Assembly (NCBI GenBank): GCA_035369865.1
Contig: DAOOVG010000079.1
Span: 1-8,613 of the forward strand
Direction of reading: 5' to 3'
DNA: 8,613 nt
Origin: MVYY01 sp035369865
GTDB taxonomy: Bacteria > Bacteroidota > Bacteroidia > Bacteroidales > Paludibacteraceae
Made by a program: the position numbers and the translations under genes
Shown here: piece by piece, positions 1-6,815 of the stretch
How the letters are laid out: every line of letters begins with the position of its first letter
Numbering within the stretch: position 1 is the stretch's first letter
The notes under the pieces: model-generated
Databases searched by the model: none
What the model saw: the letters and a program-made list of their open reading frames with translations, nothing else
Told to the model about the DNA's origin: nothing

Positions 1-344
1 GGACACAAACCTCAGGACAAGCTTATACACTGGCTCTAAAAGAAATTGTTCTTTGTTACCAGGGAGTGGAAATTTCAGGAATTCCTTCCGTATTGCTTTC
101 TCAATATGAAGTTTTCCCTAATCCGTTGGATGGAACTATTTTGAACATACGAACAAAAAATAACGATCCGAATCTATACAAAGCTCAACTGTTTCACTTA
201 AATGGTCAATGCGTGGTTTCTCAACAACTGAACCCTGTGAATGGAATGGCTACTTTTAATGTTGGTAAATTACCTGCAGGCACCTATTTGTTGAAAATTT
301 ATTCAGATGACAACCCTGAAACGATAAAACTAATAGTAAAATAA
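1..344 (+). CDS. C-terminal end of a T9SS-secreted protein (5' truncated by window edge)
   Basis: The frame is open from the first complete codon at base 3 to the TAA at 342-344, so this is the tail of a larger gene whose start lies to the left. The GTG at 66 is an internal valine codon, not a start. The last 75 or so residues form a type A C-terminal sorting domain of the type IX secretion system: the YEVFPNPLDG motif, then alternating beta strands, then LFHLNGQ, then KLPAGTYLLKIYSD and a final IKLIVK. In this family the domain directs export across the outer membrane and is then removed or attached to surface lipopolysaccharide. The visible part contains no catalytic domain, so the function of the protein cannot be told. 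The next gene starts 43 bases on, same strand, and may be co-transcribed. The sorting-domain call is firm. Confidence 0.9.
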   Translation, partial: TQTSGQAYTLALKEIVLCYQGVEISGIPSVLLSQYEVFPNPLDGTILNIRTKNNDPNLYKAQLFHLNGQCVVSQQLNPVNGMATFNVGKLPAGTYLLKIYSDDNPETIKLIVK

Positions 345-387
345 CATAAAAAATTGTATTATTAATTTAAATTTAAAATAATTCACT

Positions 388-1308
388 ATGAAAACAAAAA
401 AATTTTTTTTATTCTTAATGTTTACCTTTGGGGGTATTCATTTAGTTTTTGCTCAAAATATCACTATTACTAAACGATATAAAATTGATGATAATAAAAT
501 TCGTGGATATTATCCTGTTTTGAGCACCAATGGAGATAAGGTATTATTTACTTCCGACAGTTATAAGGGCTTATCGTTATATGATTTTAATACTAAAACA
601 GTAATTAAAATTACCGACGAAGAAGGAGCCGGCTATGAACCTATATTTGATGAATCCGAGTCTAAAATTTTTTATAGAAAGACAAGTTATCAAAACAATC
701 GCAAGTTTGAAGCCATAGAAAGTTTTGATCTTAATACGAAACAAAAAAAGGAAATGATTTCTCCTCAACGTACTATAAGACAACTACAACCTTATCACAA
801 AGGATTATTAGTTTCTGTAGACAGAAAATTATTGAAAGCTACCTTTGGAAAAGTTCAACAAGAAATACCTGTTTATGTATGTTCAGAGGATTTAAAATTA
901 GTTATTTACAAAAATGGGAACCGTCAAGAATTAAATCCGATTGCAGGGGAAGATGTAAGTTATATATGGGTTTCTTTGTCGCCCGACAAGACTAAAATAC
1001 TTTTTACGGCTACCACCAAAGGAACTTTTGTATGTGATTTGAATGGAAAAATTATTGCCTCATTAGGATATTTAAATGCTCCGGTTTGGTATGACAATGA
1101 TTTTGTTGTAGGGATGCAAGACAAAGACGACGGTCATTTTATTACTGAATCAAAAATAATAATGATGCCATTAAAACTTGACAAAAAACACATTTTGAGT
1201 TTACCAAACGAAATTGCTATGTATCCAAGTGCTTCTGCCAAAGCAAAAAAAGTAGCTTATAATACTCTCGATGGAATTATTCAAATAGTAGAATTAGATA
1301 TAAAATAA
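388..1308 (+). CDS. Exported PD40/TolB-like beta-propeller protein, function unknown
   Basis: A 306-residue protein with an N-terminal signal peptide: basic MKTKK, a hydrophobic stretch to about residue 21, and a likely cleavage after VFA (residue 22). The mature part has at least four segments resembling PD40 repeats, the blades of TolB-like beta-propellers, near residues 43-56 (PVLSTNGDKVLFTS), 85-96 (PIFDESESKIFY), 194-208 (WVSLSPDKTKILFTA) and 278-293. No catalytic motif, lipobox or T9SS sorting domain is seen, so the protein probably stays in the periplasm or reaches its site without T9SS. It is short for a full six-bladed propeller with an extra domain, so it is probably a propeller alone. 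The ATG follows an A/T-rich leader with no Shine-Dalgarno site, as usual for this phylum. It sits 13 bases before the amidase gene, so a shared transcript and a binding or assembly role for the surface enzymes are plausible, but this is inference. Confidence 0.82.
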   Translation: MKTKKFFLFLMFTFGGIHLVFAQNITITKRYKIDDNKIRGYYPVLSTNGDKVLFTSDSYKGLSLYDFNTKTVIKITDEEGAGYEPIFDESESKIFYRKTSYQNNRKFEAIESFDLNTKQKKEMISPQRTIRQLQPYHKGLLVSVDRKLLKATFGKVQQEIPVYVCSEDLKLVIYKNGNRQELNPIAGEDVSYIWVSLSPDKTKILFTATTKGTFVCDLNGKIIASLGYLNAPVWYDNDFVVGMQDKDDGHFITESKIIMMPLKLDKKHILSLPNEIAMYPSASAKAKKVAYNTLDGIIQIVELDIK

Positions 1309-1321
1309 TAAATTTATCGCT

Positions 1322-3736
1322 ATGAAAAAGAAAAACATAATTTTTTTATCCCTTATATTTTTTACCTCTTTCAATGTTTTATCACAAAACTTGTCTGATG
1401 TCAAAATTTGTATTAATCCTGGACATGGAGGCTATGATAGTGACGACAGAAATGTAGTAATTACTCCTTTTACCTCAGGAGATCACAATGGATTTTGGGA
1501 ATCACAAAGTAATCTGGATAAAGGGTTACAGTTAAAAACTATGTTAGAAAATGCTGGAGCTACAGTAATAATGACAAGAACAACAAATACTACAGCCGAT
1601 GATTTACCTCTTTCTCAAATTGTAGCAATAGCTAATTCGGCTAACGTAGATTATATGCTATCCATTCATAGTAATGCAGGAAATGGAGTCGCTAATTATG
1701 TGCTGCAACTATATGCAGGAAAAGATCCCAATGACACCTATACCTATCCCACTCCTACTCCTTATTCAGAAGAAAGTCGAGAAGTTAGTACCATTGTGGC
1801 TCAAAATTTATATTCTAATAAAATAACAAATTGGTCTGCTTCTTATTCAGTGAGAGGAGATAAAACATTTGCACGAACGGCTATGGGTTGGAGTGACGGT
1901 TACGGTGTTCTTCGTGGCTTAGCAGTTCCAGGAGCTATTTCTGAAGGATCAATGCACGATTATATTCCAGAAACATATAGACTTATGAACATGGATTATA
2001 AATGGTTAGAAGCCTGGCATTTTTTAAAATCTTTCTGTCAGTATTTTAATGGCGGTGAAATTCCAACAGGTAACATAGGAGGTTCTATACGAGATAGCCG
2101 GAATATTATTCAAGCAAGTTATTATAAATTAAAAGGAACAAGAGATGAACTATTACCGATCAATGGAGCGGTATTAACTCTTTTAGAAACCAATGAAACT
2201 TATACGACCGATCAACTCAACAATGGAGTTTATATGTTTAAAAGTCTTGTTCCTGGAGTTTATCATGTAAAAGCAGAGGCTGCCGGCTATCATCCTCAAA
2301 CCTTCGAAACTACAGTCACAGCAAATAATACTACATATTTGAATATAGATTTAAATAAAGTAAGAAATACACCGCCACAAGTAATTTCTTACTATCCTAA
2401 TATTGCTCCTCCTGATAGTGTAGAATGTTCTACTGATATCGTATTAGAATTTAATTGGGATATGGATGTAGAATCCACAAGAGAGGCATTTTCAATCACT
2501 CCGGAAGTTCCTGGCACTATCACTTTTGAAGACAGCCAGTATCGTTTACGTTTTACTCCTTCTTTGCCACTTGAAAAAGCTACTTTATATACGGTCAAAT
2601 TAGCTAAAACAGCTAAACATCCTGATAATTTAAGCATGGAAGAAGATTTTACTTTCCAATTTTTAACTAAAAATAGAAATCGTTTACAACTTTTGGTTGC
2701 TTATCCTTATGAAGGTAATCATAAAGTGTATACAAAGCCTCAATTTAGGTTCATATTCGATAGAGTCTTAAACACCAGCAACTTACAAACTTCCATCAAA
2801 GTTGTTGATAAAAATGGAACTGAATTAGCTAAAAATGCTCGTAGTGTTTTAAATAATAAAGTTCAAGCTCCTTATGGTTCTACCTACTTTGAATTAACCA
2901 AAGCTTTAACTCCAAATGAAGAATATAAAGTGTTAATTGCAGGCGATGTAAAAGATGAAGTTGGCATGCCTTTAGTAGAACCAATAGAAATCAATTTCAA
3001 AGCTTCTGATATTTTAGTTACAGATCAACCTATTGTAGAAACATTTGAAACAACAAATAGATACTCCTATTCAAATGACCAAAGTTTAAATGTTTCTTCT
3101 GCTTCCGTATCTCGTAATACTTCTAAAAAACTTTTCGATGCTTCTTCTTATTTATTTAGTTACAGTTTTTCAGAATCAGAGGCTTATGCAACTTATCTTG
3201 CAACAGCACCTGGATTTGAAACAACACATGATAAAGTAGTAGGTCTTCATGTGTATGGAGATTTATCAGGAAATTCAATAGAACTTCGATTTGTTGCAGG
3301 TTCAGAAGTCAAATATGTTAAGTTATGTGATTTAAATTTCTTTGGTTGGGAATTTGTCGAAACTAAATTAGATAATTTACAAGAAGGACTGTCATATGAA
3401 TTTACAGGCTTTAGAGTAGTTAGAAATGATGGAATTTTATCTGGTAATGGTGAATTATATTTTGACAATATGCTTCTTTATGATGCTCCTATTTTATCTG
3501 TACCAGAAATATTGAAAGGGAAAATTCATATTTATCCAAATCCAGCATCAGATATAATTTATGTTCAAATAGAAAATGAAGAAATTCCTACTTTACAACT
3601 TTATTCTCTTAATGGTAAACTATTGAAAGAAACAAAAGCTTTAGAAATAAATGTTCAAGGAATTGTACCAGGAACATATATTTTAATCATTAATGTAAAT
3701 CGTCAAAAAGCAACTATGCCTGTTATTATCAAATAA
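1322..3736 (+). CDS. T9SS-exported multidomain N-acetylmuramoyl-L-alanine amidase
   Basis: An 804-residue protein predicted to cut the amide bond between N-acetylmuramic acid and L-alanine in peptidoglycan. Residues 1-21 are a signal peptide (cleavage near VLS/Q). Residues 26-240 are an Amidase_3 domain: NPGHGG gives zinc ligand H35, E60 (FWES) and H116 (SIHSNA) complete the site, and E208 (AISEGSMHDY) is the expected catalytic glutamate, so the active site looks intact. Residues about 250-345 resemble a carboxypeptidase-regulatory-like beta-sandwich (GVYMFKSLVPGVYHVKAEAAG). Residues about 351-450 and 455-565 resemble two SbsA-type Ig-like (Big_5) domains. Residues about 568-722 look like a jelly-roll carbohydrate-binding domain, a weaker call. 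Residues about 733-804 are a type A T9SS sorting domain (IHIYPNPASD, LYSLNGKLL, GTYILIINV). It is far longer than simple cell-division amidases of 200-450 residues. Export to the surface suggests action on external or shed peptidoglycan. The family is sure, the role is inferred. Confidence 0.93.
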   Translation: MKKKNIIFLSLIFFTSFNVLSQNLSDVKICINPGHGGYDSDDRNVVITPFTSGDHNGFWESQSNLDKGLQLKTMLENAGATVIMTRTTNTTADDLPLSQIVAIANSANVDYMLSIHSNAGNGVANYVLQLYAGKDPNDTYTYPTPTPYSEESREVSTIVAQNLYSNKITNWSASYSVRGDKTFARTAMGWSDGYGVLRGLAVPGAISEGSMHDYIPETYRLMNMDYKWLEAWHFLKSFCQYFNGGEIPTGNIGGSIRDSRNIIQASYYKLKGTRDELLPINGAVLTLLETNETYTTDQLNNGVYMFKSLVPGVYHVKAEAAGYHPQTFETTVTANNTTYLNIDLNKVRNTPPQVISYYPNIAPPDSVECSTDIVLEFNWDMDVESTREAFSITPEVPGTITFEDSQYRLRFTPSLPLEKATLYTVKLAKTAKHPDNLSMEEDFTFQFLTKNRNRLQLLVAYPYEGNHKVYTKPQFRFIFDRVLNTSNLQTSIKVVDKNGTELAKNARSVLNNKVQAPYGSTYFELTKALTPNEEYKVLIAGDVKDEVGMPLVEPIEINFKASDILVTDQPIVETFETTNRYSYSNDQSLNVSSASVSRNTSKKLFDASSYLFSYSFSESEAYATYLATAPGFETTHDKVVGLHVYGDLSGNSIELRFVAGSEVKYVKLCDLNFFGWEFVETKLDNLQEGLSYEFTGFRVVRNDGILSGNGELYFDNMLLYDAPILSVPEILKGKIHIYPNPASDIIYVQIENEEIPTLQLYSLNGKLLKETKALEINVQGIVPGTYILIINVNRQKATMPVIIK

Positions 3737-3770
3737 TTAAGCAATTTGAGATTTTTTCTATTTAGAATTT

Positions 3771-3805
3771 GACCATACCTCAGTTATAGAAACTGATGTA
3801 TGGTC
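3771..3805. terminator. Strong hairpin downstream of the amidase gene, probable terminator
   Basis: Two 15-base arms, GACCATACCTCAGTT and AACTGATGTATGGTC, pair at 14 of 15 positions around a 5-base loop, starting 34 bases after the amidase stop. The position fits a transcription terminator for the secreted-protein run. No good T tract follows on the plus strand (CATTTAGTAAAA), so efficient intrinsic termination is uncertain; the hairpin could instead protect the 3' end of the mRNA. Confidence 0.55.
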
Positions 3806-3810
3806 ATTTA

Positions 3811-3883
3811 GTAAAAGTGTGTAAAGTCCAAAAATTTGCTATTTTTGTATAAATGAATAAAAATGATAAAAGATGAAATTTTA
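3811..3883 (+). repeat. Left copy of an inverted repeat flanking tsaB (decayed insertion-sequence end)
   Basis: About 63 bases of this stretch, from AAGTGTGTAAAGTCC to AAAAGATGAA, match the reverse complement of 4796-4873 at roughly nine in ten positions, with two single-base gaps. It contains an ATG at 3853 that stops after seven codons (MNKNDKR) and a second at 3863 (MIKDEIL) that stops after ten; the second is in the frame equivalent to the KDEL peptide of the right copy. Similarity is lost soon after 3880. It is best read as the left end of an insertion sequence with the first few codons of its transposase, the rest having been deleted. The start is set by the similarity, not by a proven element boundary. 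Confidence 0.6.
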
Positions 3884-3975
3884 CCCATTTTTTAGACCGA
3901 TACCACAGTACTTTATATAAAATTAGGAAATGTCATAATATTTCGAATGATTTTTATTCCTTTCAAAAAAGTTTG

Positions 3976-3983
3976 TGTATTTG
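3976..3983 (+). promoter_or_regulatory. Candidate -7 promoter box of tsaB
   Basis: TGTATTTG matches the Bacteroidota -7 consensus TAnnTTTG at all but one of the fixed positions and lies 24 bases before the tsaB start codon, which would give a short leader. No convincing TTTG-type -33 element is seen at the usual spacing, so the call is weak. Confidence 0.35.
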
Positions 3984-4007
3984 CAAATTAGAATCTATAT
4001 AAAATAA

Positions 4008-4706
4008 ATGGAAAATCAAACAGTTACTATACTCGAAATTGAAACATCAACAAATGTTTGTTCCATTGCGCTAAGCGAAGAAAATTCCTGCCTCTTCTCA
4101 AAAGTAAGTAAAGAAGGACTGAATCATGCTGTTTTATTAAGTAAATATATTCAAGAAGCACTTCAAGTTCTTAAAACAAGGAATAAAAAATTAAATGCTG
4201 TTGCAGTGAGCAGCGGACCGGGTTCTTACACTGGTCTGCGAATTGGAGTCGCTACAGCTAAGGGTTTATGCTATGGTTTAAATATCCCCCTAATTTCAAT
4301 CAATACCCTTGAAATACTTACTATTCCTGTTTTGAGGATAATAAAAGAGGAAAATGCTTTATTTTGCCCAATGATTGACGCTCGAAGAATGGAAGTTTAT
4401 ACTGCTTTTTATAATGCTCATTTAGAAATTATAAGACCCATATCTTCAGATATAATTAACAATGATTCATATAAAAAAATTCTTGAAAAAAATCCTGTTT
4501 ATTTTTTTGGAAATGGCATGAATAAATGTAAAGAATATCTTCAACATTCGAATGCACATTTTATTGAAAACATTTTACCACTTGCGACTTCTATGATACC
4601 CCTTTCTCTAAAAGCTTATCAAGAAAAACAATTTGAAAATACCGCATATTTTGAACCTTTTTACCTTAAAGAATTTCAAATTACTCATTCAAAGAAAAAA
4701 TTATAA
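4008..4706 (+). CDS. tsaB: tRNA threonylcarbamoyladenosine biosynthesis protein TsaB
   Basis: A 232-residue cytoplasmic protein of the ASKHA-fold TsaB/YeaZ family. In bacteria TsaB acts as the scaffold that binds TsaD and TsaE, so that the threonylcarbamoyl group made by TsaC is moved to A37 of tRNAs reading ANN codons. Family marks are ILEIETSTNVCSIALS near residue 8 (the phosphate-loop strand), SSGPGSYTGLRIGVATAKG near residues 68-86, the most conserved block of the family, followed by GLNIPLISINTLE, and MIDARRMEVYTAFY near residue 121. Length is normal and no residue looks out of place, so the gene appears intact and should be essential. The ATG after AAAATAA is the only sensible start. 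It stands alone, with 271 bases before it and over 300 after it, between two inverted repeat copies. None of its usual partners (tsaD, tsaE, rimI) is in the window. Confidence 0.95.
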   Translation: MENQTVTILEIETSTNVCSIALSEENSCLFSKVSKEGLNHAVLLSKYIQEALQVLKTRNKKLNAVAVSSGPGSYTGLRIGVATAKGLCYGLNIPLISINTLEILTIPVLRIIKEENALFCPMIDARRMEVYTAFYNAHLEIIRPISSDIINNDSYKKILEKNPVYFFGNGMNKCKEYLQHSNAHFIENILPLATSMIPLSLKAYQEKQFENTAYFEPFYLKEFQITHSKKKL

Positions 4707-4828
4707 AATACTTCTAAACTTAGTTTTTAATATCAAATTTAAACCATCTTTTTCTTGAACTATTTGTTCAATGATTTGTTTAACTTGCGGTTGTGTATAA
4801 AGTTCATCTTTTGTTATTTTTTATTCAT
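4701..4828 (-). pseudogene. Frame-broken N-terminal remnant of a transposase, possibly IS256 family
   Basis: On the minus strand, codons from 4811 down to a TAA at 4703-4701 spell KDELYTQPQVKQ, then IIEQIVQEKDGLNLILKT, then KFRSIL: 36 residues of protein-like, helix-prone sequence. The only ATG in a start position, at 4828-4826, is one base out of frame with it and stops after MNKK, while the KDEL frame meets a TAA at 4823-4821. A single-base indel would join them. The pattern around EKDGLN followed by a hydrophobic helix recalls the N-terminus of IS256/Mutator-type transposases; this is from memory of the family and was not tested. No catalytic DDE region remains. The last bases overlap the tsaB stop on the other strand, which is probably chance. 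Confidence 0.45.
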
Positions 4829-4873
4829 TTATAGAAAAATAGCAAATTTTGAACTTTATACACTTTTTAGGAA
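4796..4873 (-). repeat. Right copy of the inverted repeat flanking tsaB
   Basis: Read on the minus strand, this runs AAAAAGTGTATAAAGTTC, then AAAATTTGCTATTTTT, then TATAAATGAATAAAAAAT, and ends in AAAAGATGAAC, matching 3811-3883 with few differences. Upstream of the match (towards 4880) is GACACTTTCC, which could belong to the terminal inverted repeat of the element. Conservation covers the presumed element end, the leader and the first codons, so both copies are the same (5') end of one element type, facing each other across tsaB. Confidence 0.6.
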
Positions 4874-5021
4874 AGTGTCTAAAAAAACAGTAAAATCAGT
4901 CTGTTTATATCATTGGATTAAGGATACACTTTGATAGTGGTTTTGTATATGTCTTATTTCAATTTTTGAAACATTAAAAGATTATCTAAAAAATCAAAGT
5001 CTATATACCAATAAAAAATAT
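4874..5021. other. Non-coding leader region of the uronate operon
   Basis: Together with the remnant to its left, this fills the gap of 362 bases between tsaB and kdgK. No coding frame is supported. The only structure seen is a weak six-base stem, AAACAG at 4885-4890 with CTGTTT at 4901-4906, which has no T tract. If a sugar-acid regulator binds the operon, its operator would be expected in or near this stretch, but no clear symmetric operator was found. Confidence 0.5.
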
Positions 5022-5029
5022 TATTTTTG
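5022..5029 (+). promoter_or_regulatory. -7 promoter box of the kdgK-eda-exuT operon
   Basis: TATTTTTG is an exact match to the Bacteroidota TAnnTTTG box, placed 39 bases before the kdgK ATG. It implies transcription starting near 5036 and a leader of about 33 bases. No clear -33 TTTG element is visible at the expected distance, so assignment rests on the one box and its position. The leader carries a tandem ACTATTTC repeat (5033-5048). Confidence 0.5.
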
Positions 5030-5068
5030 TTTACTATTTCACTATTTCAACTATTAAAAACTAAAAAA

Positions 5069-6112
5069 ATGAGTAAAAAAATTGTCACGTTTGGAGAAAT
5101 AATGCTTCGTTTAGCTACTCCTGGCTATGAAAGATTTTGTCAGGCTTCACAATTAATTGCAACTTTCGGTGGGGGAGAAGCTAATGTAGCAGTATCGTTA
5201 GCAAATTATGGTATGCAGACTGAATTTGTAACTCGTTTACCTCAAAATGATATTGCTGAAAGTTGTATGATGGAGTTGCGAAAGCACAATGTAGGGACAA
5301 ATTATATTGTTCGTGGAGGCGAGAGAATGGGAATTTATTTTTTGGAAACGGGTGCAGTAGCTCGTGGTAGTAAAGTGATCTATGATCGTTCACATTCTGC
5401 TATTGCTGAAATTCAGCCAGGTATGATTGATTGGCAGAAAGTATTGAAAGATGCTGATTGGTTTCATTGGACAGGAATAACACCTGCCATTTCGCAAGGA
5501 GCTGCCGATACCTGTCTCGAAGCTATTCAAATAGCAAATCAAATGGGAATTACCGTTTCGGTAGATCTCAATTATCGAAAAAATCTTTGGAAATATGGAA
5601 AATCTGCCTCAGAAGTCATGCCTGCTTTAGTTAAATGTTGCGATATTGTTTTAGGTAATGAAGAAGATGCAGAAAAAGTTTTTGGTATTAAGCCAGAAGG
5701 TTTTGATGTAACCAAAACAGGTGGTGATATTGAGGGTGCTGAATTTGAATCGGTATGCAAACAATTAATGGAAAAATTTCCACAAGCAAAAAAAGTAATT
5801 ATTACTTTACGAGGCTCTATCAATGCAAATCATAATACTTGGGGTGGAGTTTTGTATAGCAATGGAAAGCTTTATCAATCAAGACGTTATGATATTACAC
5901 ATATTGTAGATCGCGTTGGAGGGGGTGATTCATTTATGGGAGGACTTATTTATGGTTTACTTAATTATCCAAATGATGACCAACATGCTCTTGAATTTGC
6001 TGTGGCTGCTTCTTGTTTAAAACACACTATTTATGGCGATTTTAATTTGGTTTCGGTAGCAGAAGTGGAAAATTTGATAAAAGGCGATGTTTCGGGAAGA
6101 GTAGCAAGATAA
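5069..6112 (+). CDS. kdgK: 2-dehydro-3-deoxygluconokinase (KDG kinase), PfkB family
   Basis: Phosphorylates 2-dehydro-3-deoxy-D-gluconate with ATP to KDPG in the cytoplasm, the step before the aldolase encoded next. The 347 residues show the PfkB/ribokinase layout: IVTFGEIMLRL at residues 5-15, the sugar-binding FGGGEANVAVSLANYG block at 33-48, SVDLNYRKNLW mid-protein, LGNEEDAEKVFG, and the second PfkB signature DRVGGGDSFMGG at 281-292 with D287 as the expected catalytic base. The GAGD usually seen in this family is GGGD here, which keeps the anion-hole glycines. The frame is open upstream to a TTG at 5027, but that codon lies inside the TATTTTTG promoter box and its 14 extra residues have no family counterpart; the ATG at 5069, after an A-rich leader, begins at the usual family N-terminus. 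It is 28 bases from eda and is probably the first gene of a three-gene operon. Activity on a related keto-deoxy sugar acid cannot be excluded. Confidence 0.92.
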   Translation: MSKKIVTFGEIMLRLATPGYERFCQASQLIATFGGGEANVAVSLANYGMQTEFVTRLPQNDIAESCMMELRKHNVGTNYIVRGGERMGIYFLETGAVARGSKVIYDRSHSAIAEIQPGMIDWQKVLKDADWFHWTGITPAISQGAADTCLEAIQIANQMGITVSVDLNYRKNLWKYGKSASEVMPALVKCCDIVLGNEEDAEKVFGIKPEGFDVTKTGGDIEGAEFESVCKQLMEKFPQAKKVIITLRGSINANHNTWGGVLYSNGKLYQSRRYDITHIVDRVGGGDSFMGGLIYGLLNYPNDDQHALEFAVAASCLKHTIYGDFNLVSVAEVENLIKGDVSGRVAR

Positions 6113-6140
6113 TTATGAATTTAAAAATAACAATAAAGAA

Positions 6141-6809
6141 ATGAAATTTTCAAAAATTCAAGTTTTAACAAAAATGGCTGAAACTGGAATTGTTCCGGTT
6201 TTTTATAATAGCAATGTTGAGACCGCAAAAAATGTAGTAAAAGCTTGTTATGAAGGGGGGATCCGAGCTTTTGAATTTACTAATCGCGGTGAATTTGCTC
6301 ATGAAGTTTTTAATGAGGTAGTGAAATATGCTGAAAAAGAATGTCCAGAAATGATAATGGGTGTTGGTTCTGTAGTTGATGCTCCAACTGCTGCATTATA
6401 CATTCAGTTGGGAGCTAATTTTGTAGTAGGACCTTTGTTCAATCCAGATGTTGCAAAAGTTTGCAATCGTCGATTGATTCTTTATGTTCCTGGCTGTGGG
6501 TCAGTAACCGAAATAGGATTTGCTCAGGAAGCTGGATGTGATTTGTGTAAAGTGTTTCCTGGTGAAGTTCTCGGGCCCACTTTTGTAAAAGCATTGAAAG
6601 CTCCTATGCCATGGTCCAATCTAATGGTAACAGGGGGTGTCAAGCCAGAAGAAAACAATTTGAAAAGTTGGTTTGGCGCTGGTGTGATGTGTGTAGGAAT
6701 GGGCTCGAATCTGTTCCCTACTGAAATGATAAAAGCTAACAACTGGCAAGGAATTACTAATTTATGTATTACATCACTTTCTATTATTCAAGGATTAAAA
6801 AAATCATGA
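6141..6809 (+). CDS. eda: 2-dehydro-3-deoxy-6-phosphogluconate (KDPG) aldolase
   Basis: Splits KDPG into pyruvate and D-glyceraldehyde 3-phosphate, the last reaction of uronate breakdown; many members also act on 4-hydroxy-2-oxoglutarate. The 222 residues form a class I aldolase TIM barrel. Visible active-site elements are GIRAFEFTNRG with E45 and R49, GVGSVVD at 74-80, VPGCGSVTEI at 116-125, CKVFPGE with K137 as the Schiff-base lysine, and VTGGVKPEEN at 163-171 for phosphate binding. Compared with the E. coli type, GAGT is GVGS and the PTGG loop is VTGG; these changes occur, to my knowledge, in Bacteroidota relatives and keep a hydroxyl residue at position 77. Length is slightly above the usual 205-215. 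The ATG follows AATAAAGAA. It lies 28 bases after kdgK and 6 bases before the transporter, so co-translation is likely. Confidence 0.92.
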   Translation: MKFSKIQVLTKMAETGIVPVFYNSNVETAKNVVKACYEGGIRAFEFTNRGEFAHEVFNEVVKYAEKECPEMIMGVGSVVDAPTAALYIQLGANFVVGPLFNPDVAKVCNRRLILYVPGCGSVTEIGFAQEAGCDLCKVFPGEVLGPTFVKALKAPMPWSNLMVTGGVKPEENNLKSWFGAGVMCVGMGSNLFPTEMIKANNWQGITNLCITSLSIIQGLKKS

Positions 6810-6815
6810 AAAAAC

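Noticed and set aside
66..344. GTG at 66 as the start of a 92-residue protein
   Set aside because: The frame is open to the window edge and the sorting domain needs a cargo domain before it, so the gene is truncated rather than short.
366..377. Perfect 12-base palindrome TTTAAATTTAAA before the PD40 gene
   Set aside because: It is made only of A and T in a very AT-rich leader, so it is likely by chance.
577..783. Minus-strand open frame inside the PD40 gene
   Set aside because: It lies wholly in a well-supported gene and has low-complexity F/K/I-rich composition with no family resemblance. The similar antisense frames at 2392-2637, 3247-3468, 5181-5393, 5572-5823, 6524-6742 and 7154-7354 were rejected for the same reason.
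3871..3919. Small ORF MKFYPFFRPIPQYFI before tsaB
   Set aside because: It has only 15 codons, lies in the decayed repeat in a frame unlike that of the right-hand copy, and has no supporting context.
4885..4906. AAACAG/CTGTTT stem as a terminator for tsaB
   Set aside because: The stem is only six pairs, the loop is ten bases, no T tract follows and it lies about 180 bases from the stop codon.
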